DNA of 39,604 nt from an uncultured Eubacteriales bacterium (GCA_902783575.1 CACZRP010000077.1:1-39604), one strand, 5' to 3'; positions 25,432-34,171 are shown, counted from the first letter of the stretch. Notes: generated by a model not told the origin, from the letters alone. Made by a program: numbers and translations.

Positions 25432-26361
25432 TCATTGAGTTCTCGCCTTTTCCAGCATCTGTTTCACTTCATCAATGGTAAAATGATATCCCTGTCCGCA
25501 GTAATGGCAGGTCATATCCACATCCTCGCCCTCTTCAATCAGAGAAACGAGGTCCTTCTCTCCGATACTGATCAGCGCCCTTTCCACCCTGTCTCTGGTA
25601 CAGTTGCACTTGAAGCGCACGGGCACCCGGGCCATCAGCTCAAAATCCAGCCCCTCCAGCAGGGAATTGAGCACCTCTTCCGGGGTGTGTCCCTCGGCCA
25701 GGTAGGTGGTCAGCTGAGGGAACGAGGTGCATCTTTCCTGCAGCATTTCCGCCACCTCATCCGTGGCTCCCGGCAGCAGCTGCAGAATATAGCCGCCGCT
25801 GGTCCAGACGGATTCATCGGGATTCACCAGTACACCCAGGGCCACCGCGGAGGGCACCTGCTCGGAAGCGGTGAAATAATAGGCCAGATCCTCGGCAATC
25901 TCACTGGTCACCAGATGAGTGGAACCAACATAAGGCTCCTTGAGGCCCAGATCCTTGACGATGCTCATCACGCCAATGCCGATGGCCTCTGCCACATCCA
26001 GCTTGCCCTTCTTGTTCAGGGGCAGCTCCACATCGGGATTTTCCGCGTAGCCCCGGACATTGCCGGCGCCATCCGACACAGCGCTGATGCCTCCGATAGG
26101 GCCGCTGCCCTTGATCTGGATCGAGATATCCTCCGAGTCCTGCTTCAGCTGCAGTCCCATCATGGCGGCGGCGGTCATGGTTCTTCCCAGGGCCGCGGTG
26201 ACCACGGGCTTGGTATGATGCCGTCTCCTGGCCTCCTCCACCATATGGGAGGTGGTGGCAGCAAAGGCCAGCACCTGACCGTCGCAGGCGGTGCCGCGGA
26301 TCACGTAATCCTCCAGCTGGCTGACAGGATTATTCTCAAAGTCTCTCATTGTCTCACTCAT
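25432..26361 (-). CDS. hslO: Redox-regulated chaperonin Hsp33
   Basis: Hsp33 is a cytoplasmic holdase activated by oxidation and unfolding of its zinc centre. The 309-residue protein has the N-terminal folding domain with GGISAVSDGAGNVRGY and the C-terminal zinc site C252-x-C254 and C285-x2-C288, as expected. The four cysteines are all present, so redox control should work. Its ATG overlaps the methyltransferase stop (ATGA), a sign of translational coupling. It is followed by the LytTR regulator. Length is standard for the family. Confidence 0.97.
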   Translation of the reverse strand: MSETMRDFENNPVSQLEDYVIRGTACDGQVLAFAATTSHMVEEARRRHHTKPVVTAALGRTMTAAAMMGLQLKQDSEDISIQIKGSGPIGGISAVSDGAGNVRGYAENPDVELPLNKKGKLDVAEAIGIGVMSIVKDLGLKEPYVGSTHLVTSEIAEDLAYYFTASEQVPSAVALGVLVNPDESVWTSGGYILQLLPGATDEVAEMLQERCTSFPQLTTYLAEGHTPEEVLNSLLEGLDFELMARVPVRFKCNCTRDRVERALISIGEKDLVSLIEEGEDVDMTCHYCGQGYHFTIDEVKQMLEKARTQ

Positions 26362-27158
26362 TTTTCTTCCTCTTCCTGGGTTTCTTCATAGCGCTGCTTT
26401 TCTCTCAGTTCCCTGGCCACAAAGGTGATTCTTTCGGAATCTTCCCTGGGCGGCTCGAGGGTAAAGGCGTCATAGATGCCCTCCACCTTCATGTGAGCCT
26501 CCTCCAGCCAGCGGACGATGTCCTCCGCGGCGTAGGCTTTCTGATAATGCGTCTCTTCGCTTCTCTGGTATCTGTCATTCTGAGAATCCGGGTCCTTTTC
26601 AAAAAAGGTCACCTGGTATTCATTGATTTTTTCATCTTCGTAGTAGTAGTTTTCCCAGATGAAGGCCGCGTCCTCGGAAGTATCCGCGAAGGTGGAGTCC
26701 TTCAGCAGTTCCCGGTACTTATATTCCGTATTCAGATCAAACATCAGCAGGCCGCCCTGGTCGAGATAGTTTTCGGCCAGCGCAAATACCTCCCGGATAT
26801 CCTCTTCCTCCAGCAGGTAGTTCAAGCTGTCGCAGGTACACAGAATACTGTCCACTGTGCCGTAAAGCTCAAATTCCCGCATATCCTGGAGCAAAAAAAG
26901 AAGCTCTTCCTCTTTTCCCTCCTCGAGGGCCTTCTCCTGGGCCACCTGCAGCATTTCCGCCGAGCCGTCCACTCCGATCATATCATATCCCCGCTGGGAA
27001 AGCTCCAGCGCCAGGGAACCGGTGCCGCAGCAAAGATCCAGCACCAGCCCGGGTTTCAGGCCATGGTGCTTCCAGAGCTTCTCGGCGTAGTCCGCCCATT
27101 CGGCTGCCGGAATGTTCTGCATGAATTCATCATAAACGTGCGCGAAATACTCGTACAT
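26358..27158 (-). CDS. Class I SAM-dependent methyltransferase
   Basis: The 266-residue protein has motif I LDLCCGTGSLAL at about 40-51, the acidic residue after strand 2 in MIGVDGS, DSILCTCDSLNYL as motif IV-like region and a long C-terminal beta-sheet tail ending in a highly acidic Glu-rich stretch. This layout matches small-molecule methyltransferases often found before hslO-like or ribosome-associated genes in clostridia. It is the promoter-proximal gene of a three-gene operon with hslO and a LytTR regulator. The ATG at 27158 follows AGGAGAAGG. Substrate is not known. Confidence 0.85.
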   Translation of the reverse strand: MYEYFAHVYDEFMQNIPAAEWADYAEKLWKHHGLKPGLVLDLCCGTGSLALELSQRGYDMIGVDGSAEMLQVAQEKALEEGKEEELLFLLQDMREFELYGTVDSILCTCDSLNYLLEEEDIREVFALAENYLDQGGLLMFDLNTEYKYRELLKDSTFADTSEDAAFIWENYYYEDEKINEYQVTFFEKDPDSQNDRYQRSEETHYQKAYAAEDIVRWLEEAHMKVEGIYDAFTLEPPREDSERITFVARELREKQRYEETQEEEEK

Positions 27159-27200
27159 GCCCTTCTCCTGTTTCTGTCAATGACAAATATCTGAGACCCC

Positions 27201-27230
27201 ATTGTATCACATTCCGGTGTTCTTTGACAA
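27201..27230 (-). promoter_or_regulatory. Promoter of methyltransferase-hslO-LytTR
   Basis: Minus-strand TTGTCA (27225-27230), 18-base spacer, TACAAT (27201-27206). It lies back to back with the glycosidase promoter. Confidence 0.7.
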
Positions 27231-27237
27231 TGCTTAC

Positions 27238-27266
27238 TTGACAGGAGGGCGGATGGGGCATAAACT
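27238..27266 (+). promoter_or_regulatory. Promoter of the GH78-type gene
   Basis: TTGACA (27238-27243), 17-base spacer, TAAACT (27261-27266). A second TTGACA at 27224-27229 has no -10 box at suitable distance. The ribosome binding site AAGGAGGA follows before the ATG at 27294. Confidence 0.7.
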
Positions 27267-27293
27267 CAGAAAAAAACAAGGAGGAAGGCCGCT

Positions 27294-29474
27294 ATGAATC
27301 CATTTTCAGGCGCTGTGCCCATCTGGCATCCGGAGCGGAACCGGATCAATCAGACCATTCTGTTCGAGACGGAATTTGAAGTTCCCGAAAAGCCGGAAAA
27401 AAAGGACATACAGTATATCTGCTATCTGTATGTCCATACTCAATATGCCCTTTACCTGAACGGCTCCTTCGTGGATTCCGGCAGCTTTCCCGGTTATGAG
27501 TCCTGGCGTCTTTATGATACCCTCGATGTTACCCCCTGGCTGCATCCCGGCACCAACCGCTTTCAGCTGGAGGCCTATTCCCAGGGCGAAGACAGTTTTA
27601 CGGTCCGTTTTTACGGGCCGGAGGCAATCTTTAGCCTCTGGCAGACCGATGAGACCGGAAATCTTCAGAAACCGCTGCTCCTAAGTTCGCCGGAAATTCC
27701 CGTCAGGGAGGATGTCCGTTACCGTTCTTCCGGTGTTCCGAAAATCTCACCCCAGCTTTCCTTCAGCTTTGATTTCGATGAGACAAAGGAACCTCTTCCC
27801 TTTGCATTCTCCGCTGCCTGTCCCCATCCCGAAGATACCTTCCATGCCCTGGCCCCCCGGCCGGTACCCAAGCTGCTCCTTCGGAACCTCTCCGAAGCGG
27901 TTCTGAGCCATACCGGCTCCTTTACCGATTCGGGGCTGGACCTGCCAGCTGTCCGGATGCAGGAAAATACGCTTAAGATCGAAGAAATCCCGGGTGGGAT
28001 TCCCCTGCCCTCCGAAGAGGGAATCCGTCTTTCGAAGGCTCCCGGCAGTGACGGGGTCTGCCTGATTGTCCATCTTCCCACCCATCTGACAGGATATCTA
28101 TATCTGGAGCTGTCTCTGGAGGAGGATACGGACCTTCTTCTGGGCTGGGGCGAACATCTGGAGGATGGCCGTGTCCGGACCCGCATCGGCGGCAGAAGCT
28201 TCGCGGCTCCCCTCAGGCTGCGCCGGGGACGGAGAGTTTTCTTTTACCCTTTCAAAAGGATCGCCGCGGAGTACCTGGAGCTGATGATCTCGGCGCCGGA
28301 GGTCACACTGCATCATCTGACCGTCCGGGAAGCTGTATATCCTTTAGCTACTGAAATTCCCTTTCCCTGCGGGGATTCGCTCCACCGGCAGATTTACGAG
28401 GTCTGTCTGAAAACCCTTCGGGACTGCATGCACGAGCATTACGAAGACTGTCCATGGAGAGAGCAGGCGCTCTACACCATGGACAGCCGAAATCAGATGC
28501 TATGCGGTTATTATGCTTTTCATGAAACAGCCTTTTCCCGGGTCAGCCTGAAGCTGATCGCTCTGAGTCTGCGGCCGGATCATCTTCTGGAGCTGATCAG
28601 CCCGGGAAAGGCGGAGATTACCATTCCCTCCTTTTCGGCCGTCTACCTGATTCAGTGCGAGGAATATCTGCGGTATTCATCCGACAGGGCTTTTCTGGAG
28701 GAAATCCTGCCGGTGCTGGAAGACATCGCCGGGGGAATGATGGGGAAAATCAGTGAAACCGGTCTGATTCCCCGGTACCGGGGACATGAATACTGGAATT
28801 TTTACGAATGGCAGGAGGGCCTCTCCGGTTCAGAGCCTTCCCTTTCCGGCAGCGCACCGGTGTATGATGCGCCCATGAATGCTTTCGCGGTCATGGCATT
28901 TCAGGCCCTGATCCGGATCAAACAGGCGTTGGGAGAAGAAGCCGGCCGGCTGCCTGTTCATGAACTGGAGCAGGCCGTCGGAACCATCCGGAACGCCTAT
29001 CATCCCGCCTTCTTTGACCCGGAGAAAGGAGTTTATAGCTCCTTCCTCCGGCAGCATGAGCAGTACCACTATGCCGAGCTGACTCAGGCTCTGAGCCTTC
29101 TGGCAAATCTGGTTCCCGAGTCCCTCCGCCCTTCGGTTCTGGAAGCCCTGGCCTTCTCCGATGGACTGCTTCCGGTGACTCTCAGCCACAGCATCTTCAG
29201 GTATGAAGCGCTGATGACGGATCCTAAGCGCTTTGCCTCCGTGGTCTTTGCTTCCATAGGAAAAGACTACGGCTACATGCTGGACCACGGAGCCCGGACC
29301 TTCTGGGAAACACTGGAGGGTGCTTCCGCCTTTGATCAGGCGGGCAGTCTCTGTCACGGCTGGTCCGCAGTACCGGTTTACTTTTATCAGAAATACTGCG
29401 CCGATTCCCTAAGGGAAGGCTCACGGCTGGATCCTTCGCTGACAGGCATCCCCATGGAGAATCAGCTTCTGTGA
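27294..29474 (+). CDS. Alpha-L-rhamnosidase-like glycoside hydrolase (GH78 type)
   Basis: The 726-residue protein has an N-terminal beta-sandwich (about 15-120, with ALYLNGSFVDSGSFPGYESW), a further beta region, and a C-terminal six-hairpin barrel from about 360. Catalytic-region marks are D385-C-P-W-R-E-Q391, close to the D-C-P-x-R motif of rhamnosidases, and GARTFWETLEG with E672, followed by SLCHGWSAVPVYF. No signal peptide or membrane segment is present, so it acts on imported oligosaccharide. The ATG at 27294 follows AAGGAGGA. Its last 13 bases overlap the end of the DUF6382-like gene on the other strand. Other six-hairpin families remain possible. Confidence 0.78.
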   Translation: MNPFSGAVPIWHPERNRINQTILFETEFEVPEKPEKKDIQYICYLYVHTQYALYLNGSFVDSGSFPGYESWRLYDTLDVTPWLHPGTNRFQLEAYSQGEDSFTVRFYGPEAIFSLWQTDETGNLQKPLLLSSPEIPVREDVRYRSSGVPKISPQLSFSFDFDETKEPLPFAFSAACPHPEDTFHALAPRPVPKLLLRNLSEAVLSHTGSFTDSGLDLPAVRMQENTLKIEEIPGGIPLPSEEGIRLSKAPGSDGVCLIVHLPTHLTGYLYLELSLEEDTDLLLGWGEHLEDGRVRTRIGGRSFAAPLRLRRGRRVFFYPFKRIAAEYLELMISAPEVTLHHLTVREAVYPLATEIPFPCGDSLHRQIYEVCLKTLRDCMHEHYEDCPWREQALYTMDSRNQMLCGYYAFHETAFSRVSLKLIALSLRPDHLLELISPGKAEITIPSFSAVYLIQCEEYLRYSSDRAFLEEILPVLEDIAGGMMGKISETGLIPRYRGHEYWNFYEWQEGLSGSEPSLSGSAPVYDAPMNAFAVMAFQALIRIKQALGEEAGRLPVHELEQAVGTIRNAYHPAFFDPEKGVYSSFLRQHEQYHYAELTQALSLLANLVPESLRPSVLEALAFSDGLLPVTLSHSIFRYEALMTDPKRFASVVFASIGKDYGYMLDHGARTFWETLEGASAFDQAGSLCHGWSAVPVYFYQKYCADSLREGSRLDPSLTGIPMENQLL

Positions 29475-30190
29475 AACAGTTTTTTCAGCCAGGCGAAAAG
29501 GCCTGGCTTTTTTGCTGTCTCTTCCGTTTTCAGTGCCGGCAGCAGGGTTTTCTGTCCCATCAGATCATCCAGTGCCTTTTCCCTGACGGGGTCCAGCATT
29601 GCCCGTCGGCTCCTGTCAGATTTGACTTCGCTGGTGCGGAAGGCGTAACGGCTGAATCTTCCGATGATCACCCATGCGTCATCGCTCCATCCGGCCAGGG
29701 CCGCTGTGCGCCAGAGAAAGCGGCAGAGACTTTCCGCAGGATAGTTCACCTTCAAGGTGGCTTCCTCCGGCTTTTCTGTGTCCTTAACCCCTGGGTTCAT
29801 AGCCACTGGGAAATTATCCCCTGGGTTAATATCCCACGGGATATAGACCATCCGGACCTTGCGCTCCGTTCTGTCGTAAAAAATCCACTCCGGATCCCAC
29901 CACAGCTTATCCGCGTCCAGCAGATATCCTTCCAGGCAGGCACTGGTTCTCTCCAGGGTCTCCAGAATTTCTTCAAGCAGGTCGGCATCGGAATTTCTTT
30001 TCAGCAGCAGCGCCAGCGGCTCCATATTCTCCGGCGGAATGTACTCGATGCCTCCCTCCGGCGGAAACCGGAAAGGCGCCAGCCATTCCACCGCGTTCAT
30101 CATTCTTGTCTGATATATAATTCCCGGGGTCCTGCTTTGCAGCAGCAGTTTTCTTCCTTCCGCGGGAAAGATTTTCTCAATTGATACCAT
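29462..30190 (-). CDS. DUF6382-like protein, last gene of the Tad operon, no FHA domain
   Basis: The 242-residue soluble protein has a domain (about 1-170) with LDADKLWWDPEWIFYDRTERK and VRMVYIPWD, which fits the DUF6382 region found before FHA domains in clostridial Tad clusters (from memory, not searched). No FHA domain follows; the C-terminus is a basic tail, KKPGLFAWLKKLFHRS. The start ATG at 30190 shares its first base with the tadV stop (TGATG). The 3' end overlaps the glycosidase gene, and the glycosidase terminator is built into its last codons. It may be a signalling or regulatory part of the pilus system; that is inference. Confidence 0.6.
   Translation of the reverse strand: MVSIEKIFPAEGRKLLLQSRTPGIIYQTRMMNAVEWLAPFRFPPEGGIEYIPPENMEPLALLLKRNSDADLLEEILETLERTSACLEGYLLDADKLWWDPEWIFYDRTERKVRMVYIPWDINPGDNFPVAMNPGVKDTEKPEEATLKVNYPAESLCRFLWRTAALAGWSDDAWVIIGRFSRYAFRTSEVKSDRSRRAMLDPVREKALDDLMGQKTLLPALKTEETAKKPGLFAWLKKLFHRS
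29487..29513 (+). terminator. Terminator of the GH78-type gene, inside an opposing reading frame
   Basis: AGCCAGGC (29487-29494) pairs with GCCTGGCT (29501-29508) around GAAAAG, followed by a six-T run. The whole hairpin lies within the coding sequence of the DUF6382-like gene on the minus strand. Confidence 0.88.
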
Positions 30191-30612
30191 CAGCAATAAC
30201 CGGCAATCCATACGCCAAGGCCGAGAAACGGGACCAGTGGGATCCGTTTGACATTTGCAAGCCGCATCGCCGGCACGGAGACCATGGCTGCCAGGGTGAA
30301 ACCCACAGCGATACAGATCATCATCTCCTCCAGGCCGAGGACCAGGCTCAGCACCGCCAGCATATAGACATCGCCGCCTCCCATCTGTTTATTCCGCCAG
30401 GCTGCCAGGGCAGGCAGCGTCACAGAAATCAGGCTCAGCAGGGAAAGAACTGCTCTGGCCACAGAAAAAGAGGAAGCTCCCGTAAACAGAAGCAGCATTC
30501 CCGACAGGGTCCACAGTCCCAGGGCCGGATAAGGCAGCTGCATGCTCCGGATATCCTCGATTCCCAGCCAAAGCCAGCTGCCCCACCACAGCCCGTTGAT
30601 CAGTCTTTCCAT
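30190..30612 (-). CDS. tadV: Prepilin peptidase, TadV/CpaA type
   Basis: This 140-residue polytopic membrane protein is a minimal A24 aspartic peptidase. The two catalytic aspartates are D20 in IEDIRSMQLP and D81 in the G78-G-G-D81 motif (GxGD). It lacks the cysteine-rich N-methylating domain of larger PilD enzymes, as usual for Tad systems. It should cut the leader from the Flp pilin and the TadE-like pseudopilins encoded just upstream. It lies 19 bases after the second pseudopilin gene, and its stop overlaps the start of the next gene (TGATG). The ribosome binding site is weak, so coupling is likely. Confidence 0.88.
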   Translation of the reverse strand: MERLINGLWWGSWLWLGIEDIRSMQLPYPALGLWTLSGMLLLFTGASSFSVARAVLSLLSLISVTLPALAAWRNKQMGGGDVYMLAVLSLVLGLEEMMICIAVGFTLAAMVSVPAMRLANVKRIPLVPFLGLGVWIAGYC

Positions 30613-30631
30613 TTTAGCTCGCTCTCATCTT

Positions 30632-31552
30632 CTACCTGAAATAATCATTATCTCCATAACAGAGTCCGCAGGGCAGAAGTCCCAGCTCCAGAGCCTCTTC
30701 CAGACTCATGCCGGTCAGCTCCGGAAACAGGTATCCGCAGGAAATCCGGTGATAGTGGGATCCGCCTCCGGTAATGTAAACAACGCCTCCATCCTCCGGC
30801 TGGCAGCGGCTGCAGGCTGTCAGCTGCATCAGCGCCGCCTCTTCGGGACTGATTCCCCGGATATCCTTTTCAATCAGAAAACAGCTTTTCCTGTGATAAT
30901 GGCTTCCTTCTCCGATCCGGAAAACCTCCTCCGTCTGGGAATCGGATGCATCGCTGTTTTCACTGGCGGGGTCGGCTGTGCTGGATCTTCCGGTGAAGGC
31001 CCTCGCCGTCCGTACCAGGATCGTTTCCGGGGGCTCCCAGAAGGAGAAAGGAGATTCCCACGAAATGGTAATCCTTCCCTCAATCAGATGATCATGGCCG
31101 CTCTCACTGAAGAACAGCCGGCTTCCCAGAAAGGACAGCCCCCGCTCCCCGCCAAGTATTCCCAGGCTGCTCAGGTTTTCTCCCTCCAGCAGGGAAAGTA
31201 CTCTTTCCCGCAGGAAAAAGGTGCCCAGAAAATCCATCGCCAGCGTTTCCGAAGAATCCCCGCCGGCGGCAAATTCTTTCATTTCCTGCTTCATCTCCTG
31301 AAGCTCGCCGGCTCCTTCCAGTGCCTCCCCAGACAGAGAATCACTTTCCTCCGGTTTCTCTTCCCCGGTATCGCGAAAGAGAATATAGGATTCCACCGCC
31401 AGCTGTTCCACCGCGTTTTCAAGATAAACCTCCAGCAGGTTCTGGGTAAGGCTCATGCGCATCAGATAAAGAAAAGGCACCAGGGAAATAAAAAACACGG
31501 GAACCGCCAGACAGGCCTCCACTGTGGCGGAGCCGCCTGCCCTTTTATTCAT
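30632..31552 (-). CDS. TadE/F-like pseudopilin with two C-terminal His/Cys motifs
   Basis: The 306-residue protein starts with MNKRAGGSATVEACLAVPVFF, a TadE-like prepilin start with Gly before the hydrophobic helix (about 10-32). A helical and acidic region follows. At the C-terminus two units, about 211-250 and 258-298, each contain GSHYH-x3-C, about 22 residues, then C-x2-C. Spacing is identical: H220-C224-C247-C250 and H268-C272-C295-C298. This resembles a small putative zinc domain seen at the ends of secreted clostridial proteins, so metal binding is inferred. The start overlaps the preceding stop by 8 bases. Its role may be in the pilus tip or base; it is not a standard TadE. Confidence 0.75.
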   Translation of the reverse strand: MNKRAGGSATVEACLAVPVFFISLVPFLYLMRMSLTQNLLEVYLENAVEQLAVESYILFRDTGEEKPEESDSLSGEALEGAGELQEMKQEMKEFAAGGDSSETLAMDFLGTFFLRERVLSLLEGENLSSLGILGGERGLSFLGSRLFFSESGHDHLIEGRITISWESPFSFWEPPETILVRTARAFTGRSSTADPASENSDASDSQTEEVFRIGEGSHYHRKSCFLIEKDIRGISPEEAALMQLTACSRCQPEDGGVVYITGGGSHYHRISCGYLFPELTGMSLEEALELGLLPCGLCYGDNDYFR

Positions 31553-33503
31553 AGCCGTATTCCCCCGAAAAATCCATCGAAGGAGGCATTCCATTCTCCG
31601 GGAGAACGGTTCCGCTGACCCGGAAGGCCGTTACGGACTCCTCCATCAAAACCGAAGGCTCATTCAGCCTGAGCAGGGTCTGAATCCGCCGGATCAGCTT
31701 CTCCTGGTTTTCCATCAGCAGAAGAATTCTCAGATACTGGCGGTAAGACATGCCTTCATTGTTCTGATACTGCTCCTCCGGACTTTCCCCTGCCAGCAGG
31801 GTGGAGAGATCTGTCCGGAAGCTTTCTCGGTCCTTCATCAGCGGGACCCGGATTCCCCGGGTCAGAGCCCGGTAATCCTCCACCGATTCGGCCACGCTCC
31901 ACCCGGTGAGAATCAGTCCATAGGCCACCGCGTTGCCGATGCCGGGCAGGAGAATCCCTCCCGTCATGGCGGCCAGCTCTTCTATCTGCTGCCGCTTTTC
32001 CGGATCTGCCAGAAGATAGGCCATGTTCAGAAGGGTCCTGAGGGCCACCATCCTTTTTCTGGTTCCTTCCACATTTTTAAATTCATTGTCCTGTCCCACC
32101 AGCAGAAATTCTGTCTCGTTGGACAGGAAACGGCCCGTCATGGGATCATGCCTCAGATTTCTGGGGACCTCCCCCTCCTGCTGCAGAATCACCTGCCTGA
32201 AATTGCAGAACATTCCCAGGCCATATTCCGCGGTTAGAAAATGCTCCTTCAGGGTTTCCAGGTTCAGGGACAGGGACAGAGATAAAGGCGAAAAATCTCC
32301 GTTTTCCGATTCCGCCAGGATATTCTCCGGGAACTCCAGCTGCCGGTCGGGAGCCAGGGTTTCCACATCCACGCTGTACCCGCGAAGCTCCTGGAAAAGG
32401 CCGGACAGATCCAGGCTTCTGGCCGGGCTGGCCTCATGGGGCAGGGTGATCTGATAATCGTAGCGCTGCAGATCATACAGATCGGAAAAATCCTCCGGTA
32501 CCGACTCCGCCAGAAGGCTGTCAATGACTGCCTCCGCGTTTTCCAGAAAGGCTGCGTTTTTTGATAATACTTTCCCGGCTCTTTCCAGCATCTCAGGGGT
32601 TATCTTCAGGTCCGTCAGAAGGCTGGTCTCTTCCGTCAGCTGACCCTCCTCCCGTTCTTCCTCCTCCAGCTCGATGAGGCTGCGAAGCTCCTCACTGATC
32701 TGCCCGCAGAGCTCCTCCGCCTCCCGGGTCAGGTCCCTGACTGTACTAATCTCTCCCTTGGCCTGTTCCAGTATCACAAGCTCCTCATACAGTGCTTCCA
32801 TTTCCCCGGCCTCTCCAGTTTCTCCGGTCCCGCCGGTTGCCCCGGTGGCCATCAGGATGGCCAGACTGTTTTCCGCCGCTGCAAGCACCGTGGGAAGCTT
32901 CAGCTCATTTTTCAGAAACCGAAGGACTGCGGCCTCATTGCGGCCCCCGTCGTCCCTGACTCCGTATACGTCGGTGATCAGGCGGCTGTAGAGGGTCTGA
33001 ATGAGATAAAGCTCAGCGGAATGACGATATCTCGCATAGTCTTTCTTTACCTCTTCCTTTTCCTCCAGCTCTGAAAACAGGGAGAGGATTTCAGGCACAG
33101 AATCCAGCACCCATCGATCCTCCATAAACCGGACGATTTCTTTTTCCAGCACCTCCGGCTCCGCCAGGGTCTTTTCCGGAAGCACCGACAGATTTTGTAT
33201 TTCATAGGCTCCGAAGGGATGATAGCTGTTTTTCGCAAGATAAAAGCCAAAGGACTCTTCCAGCCGGGAGGACGGAATCATATAGAGGCCGTATTTCCGC
33301 ACCAGTTCACCGGAATATTCTGCCAGTACATTTTTCGCTGCCAGCTCCTGATCTCTCAGAAGGGCGGCTCTCAGCATCCTCGCCCTGCCAAAGCTCAGAA
33401 GAGAGAGCAGAAACAGGATCATCAAAGGAAAAAGCATACTGAAAAAAACGGAGAGGCTCCCCTCCGCTTTCACTGTTCTCCGCTGTTTTCCCATAATTCG
33501 CAT
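31545..33503 (-). CDS. DUF5702-like Tad operon protein
   Basis: The roughly 652-residue protein has one N-terminal membrane segment (about 16-38, LSVFFSMLFPLMILFLLSLL) and a long extracytoplasmic part rich in Leu and Glu. A Gly-Thr-rich stretch (GATGGTGETGEAGE) and a segment containing GNAVAYGLILTGWSVAESVEDY near the end are visible. The fold matches my memory of DUF5702 proteins beside tadE in clostridia. The start is uncertain: ATG at 33503 (taken), ATG at 33494, or GTG at 33473; all overlap the end of the preceding tadE-like gene. A pilus assembly role is inferred from context. Confidence 0.6.
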   Translation of the reverse strand: MRIMGKQRRTVKAEGSLSVFFSMLFPLMILFLLSLLSFGRARMLRAALLRDQELAAKNVLAEYSGELVRKYGLYMIPSSRLEESFGFYLAKNSYHPFGAYEIQNLSVLPEKTLAEPEVLEKEIVRFMEDRWVLDSVPEILSLFSELEEKEEVKKDYARYRHSAELYLIQTLYSRLITDVYGVRDDGGRNEAAVLRFLKNELKLPTVLAAAENSLAILMATGATGGTGETGEAGEMEALYEELVILEQAKGEISTVRDLTREAEELCGQISEELRSLIELEEEEREEGQLTEETSLLTDLKITPEMLERAGKVLSKNAAFLENAEAVIDSLLAESVPEDFSDLYDLQRYDYQITLPHEASPARSLDLSGLFQELRGYSVDVETLAPDRQLEFPENILAESENGDFSPLSLSLSLNLETLKEHFLTAEYGLGMFCNFRQVILQQEGEVPRNLRHDPMTGRFLSNETEFLLVGQDNEFKNVEGTRKRMVALRTLLNMAYLLADPEKRQQIEELAAMTGGILLPGIGNAVAYGLILTGWSVAESVEDYRALTRGIRVPLMKDRESFRTDLSTLLAGESPEEQYQNNEGMSYRQYLRILLLMENQEKLIRRIQTLLRLNEPSVLMEESVTAFRVSGTVLPENGMPPSMDFSGEYGYE

Positions 33504-33919
33504 ATCGCATCTACCCTGTTTCGAAACCGCTGCCGGTTCATGCAGTCCTTTTCCATTTTCAGCCCGTAGGAAAGAGAAAGGATCAGACCGTATCTGCCTT
33601 CCACCTTCAGAGTCATCCTTTCCTTCAGGATTCCCGAGCCCCATTCCCAGTACCAGGAGACATCATCCGTATCCAGGGACGAAAGAGCGGACCGGAGATA
33701 CTCGTCGGCCAAGGCGCAGGCTTCCTCCTGACTCAGCTGCTTTTCCCTGCCCCGTCCGTAGAGGCAGAGAGCCTCCTCCGAGGCCGCCGTCACCAGGGCC
33801 CTTCGGGCAAACCACATTCCCATCTGCATCAGCGCCAGAATGAGAATGATCACCACGGGGAAAAAGGCCGCCAGTTCAGTGGTAAAGCTGCCCCCGGCCC
33901 CTGTTTTTTCCAAGTCCAT
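33470..33919 (-). CDS. tadE: TadE-like pseudopilin
   Basis: The 149-residue protein begins with a short charged leader, GAGGSFTTELAAFFPVV, and one hydrophobic helix at about 12-35, the TadE pattern with Glu near the start of the mature helix. The remainder is a small globular domain with VSWYWEWGSG and a repeating charged-aromatic pattern. It lies 9 bases after the flp gene, with a weak ribosome binding site, and overlaps the next gene. TadE and TadF proteins are minor pilins needed for assembly in known systems. Which of the two pseudopilins here is E or F cannot be decided. Confidence 0.75.
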   Translation of the reverse strand: MDLEKTGAGGSFTTELAAFFPVVIILILALMQMGMWFARRALVTAASEEALCLYGRGREKQLSQEEACALADEYLRSALSSLDTDDVSWYWEWGSGILKERMTLKVEGRYGLILSLSYGLKMEKDCMNRQRFRNRVDAICELWENSGEQ

Positions 33920-33928
33920 CCGCTGCGG

Positions 33929-34156
33929 TTACGGAACCATGGTGGACGGGTCAAAGCTGGAGCCCTGACCGGAGATGTTCCCCAGCAGTTCGGACACAAA
34001 TCCGATGATCGTGTCTTTAAACAGCAGGGCAAGCGCAATCAGCACCGCGATAATCAGCAGAATCTCGATGGTTGCCATGCCATCGGCCCGTTTTTTCATC
34101 TGCCGGCAGAAAAACGCCATCAGACAGCTCAGTACCATACCCGGATGAATCATCAT
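33929..34156 (-). CDS. flp: Flp-type major pilin
   Basis: The 75-residue prepilin has a leader of about 26 residues ending in MKKRADG, a predicted cleavage after that glycine, and a mature part starting MATIEILLIIAVLIALALLF with glutamate at position 5, the Flp pattern. The mature pilin would be about 49 residues with a short polar tail. AAGGAGG lies 8 bases before the ATG at 34156, which supports the long leader; a start at the internal MKKRAD would give the more usual short leader but lacks a clear ribosome binding site. It lies between tadC and the TadE-like gene. Confidence 0.85.
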   Translation of the reverse strand: MMIHPGMVLSCLMAFFCRQMKKRADGMATIEILLIIAVLIALALLFKDTIIGFVSELLGNISGQGSSFDPSTMVP

Positions 34157-34171
34157 TTTCCTTTCCTCCTT

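Noticed and set aside
27174..27186. TGTCAATGACA palindrome near the methyltransferase ribosome binding site
   Set aside because: Short, 5-base arms; expected by chance at this scale and not centred on the promoter.
29770..29840. Short repeated CCCTGGGTT inside the DUF6382-like gene
   Set aside because: Two copies only, in frame as N-P-G codons; likely chance or local peptide repetition.
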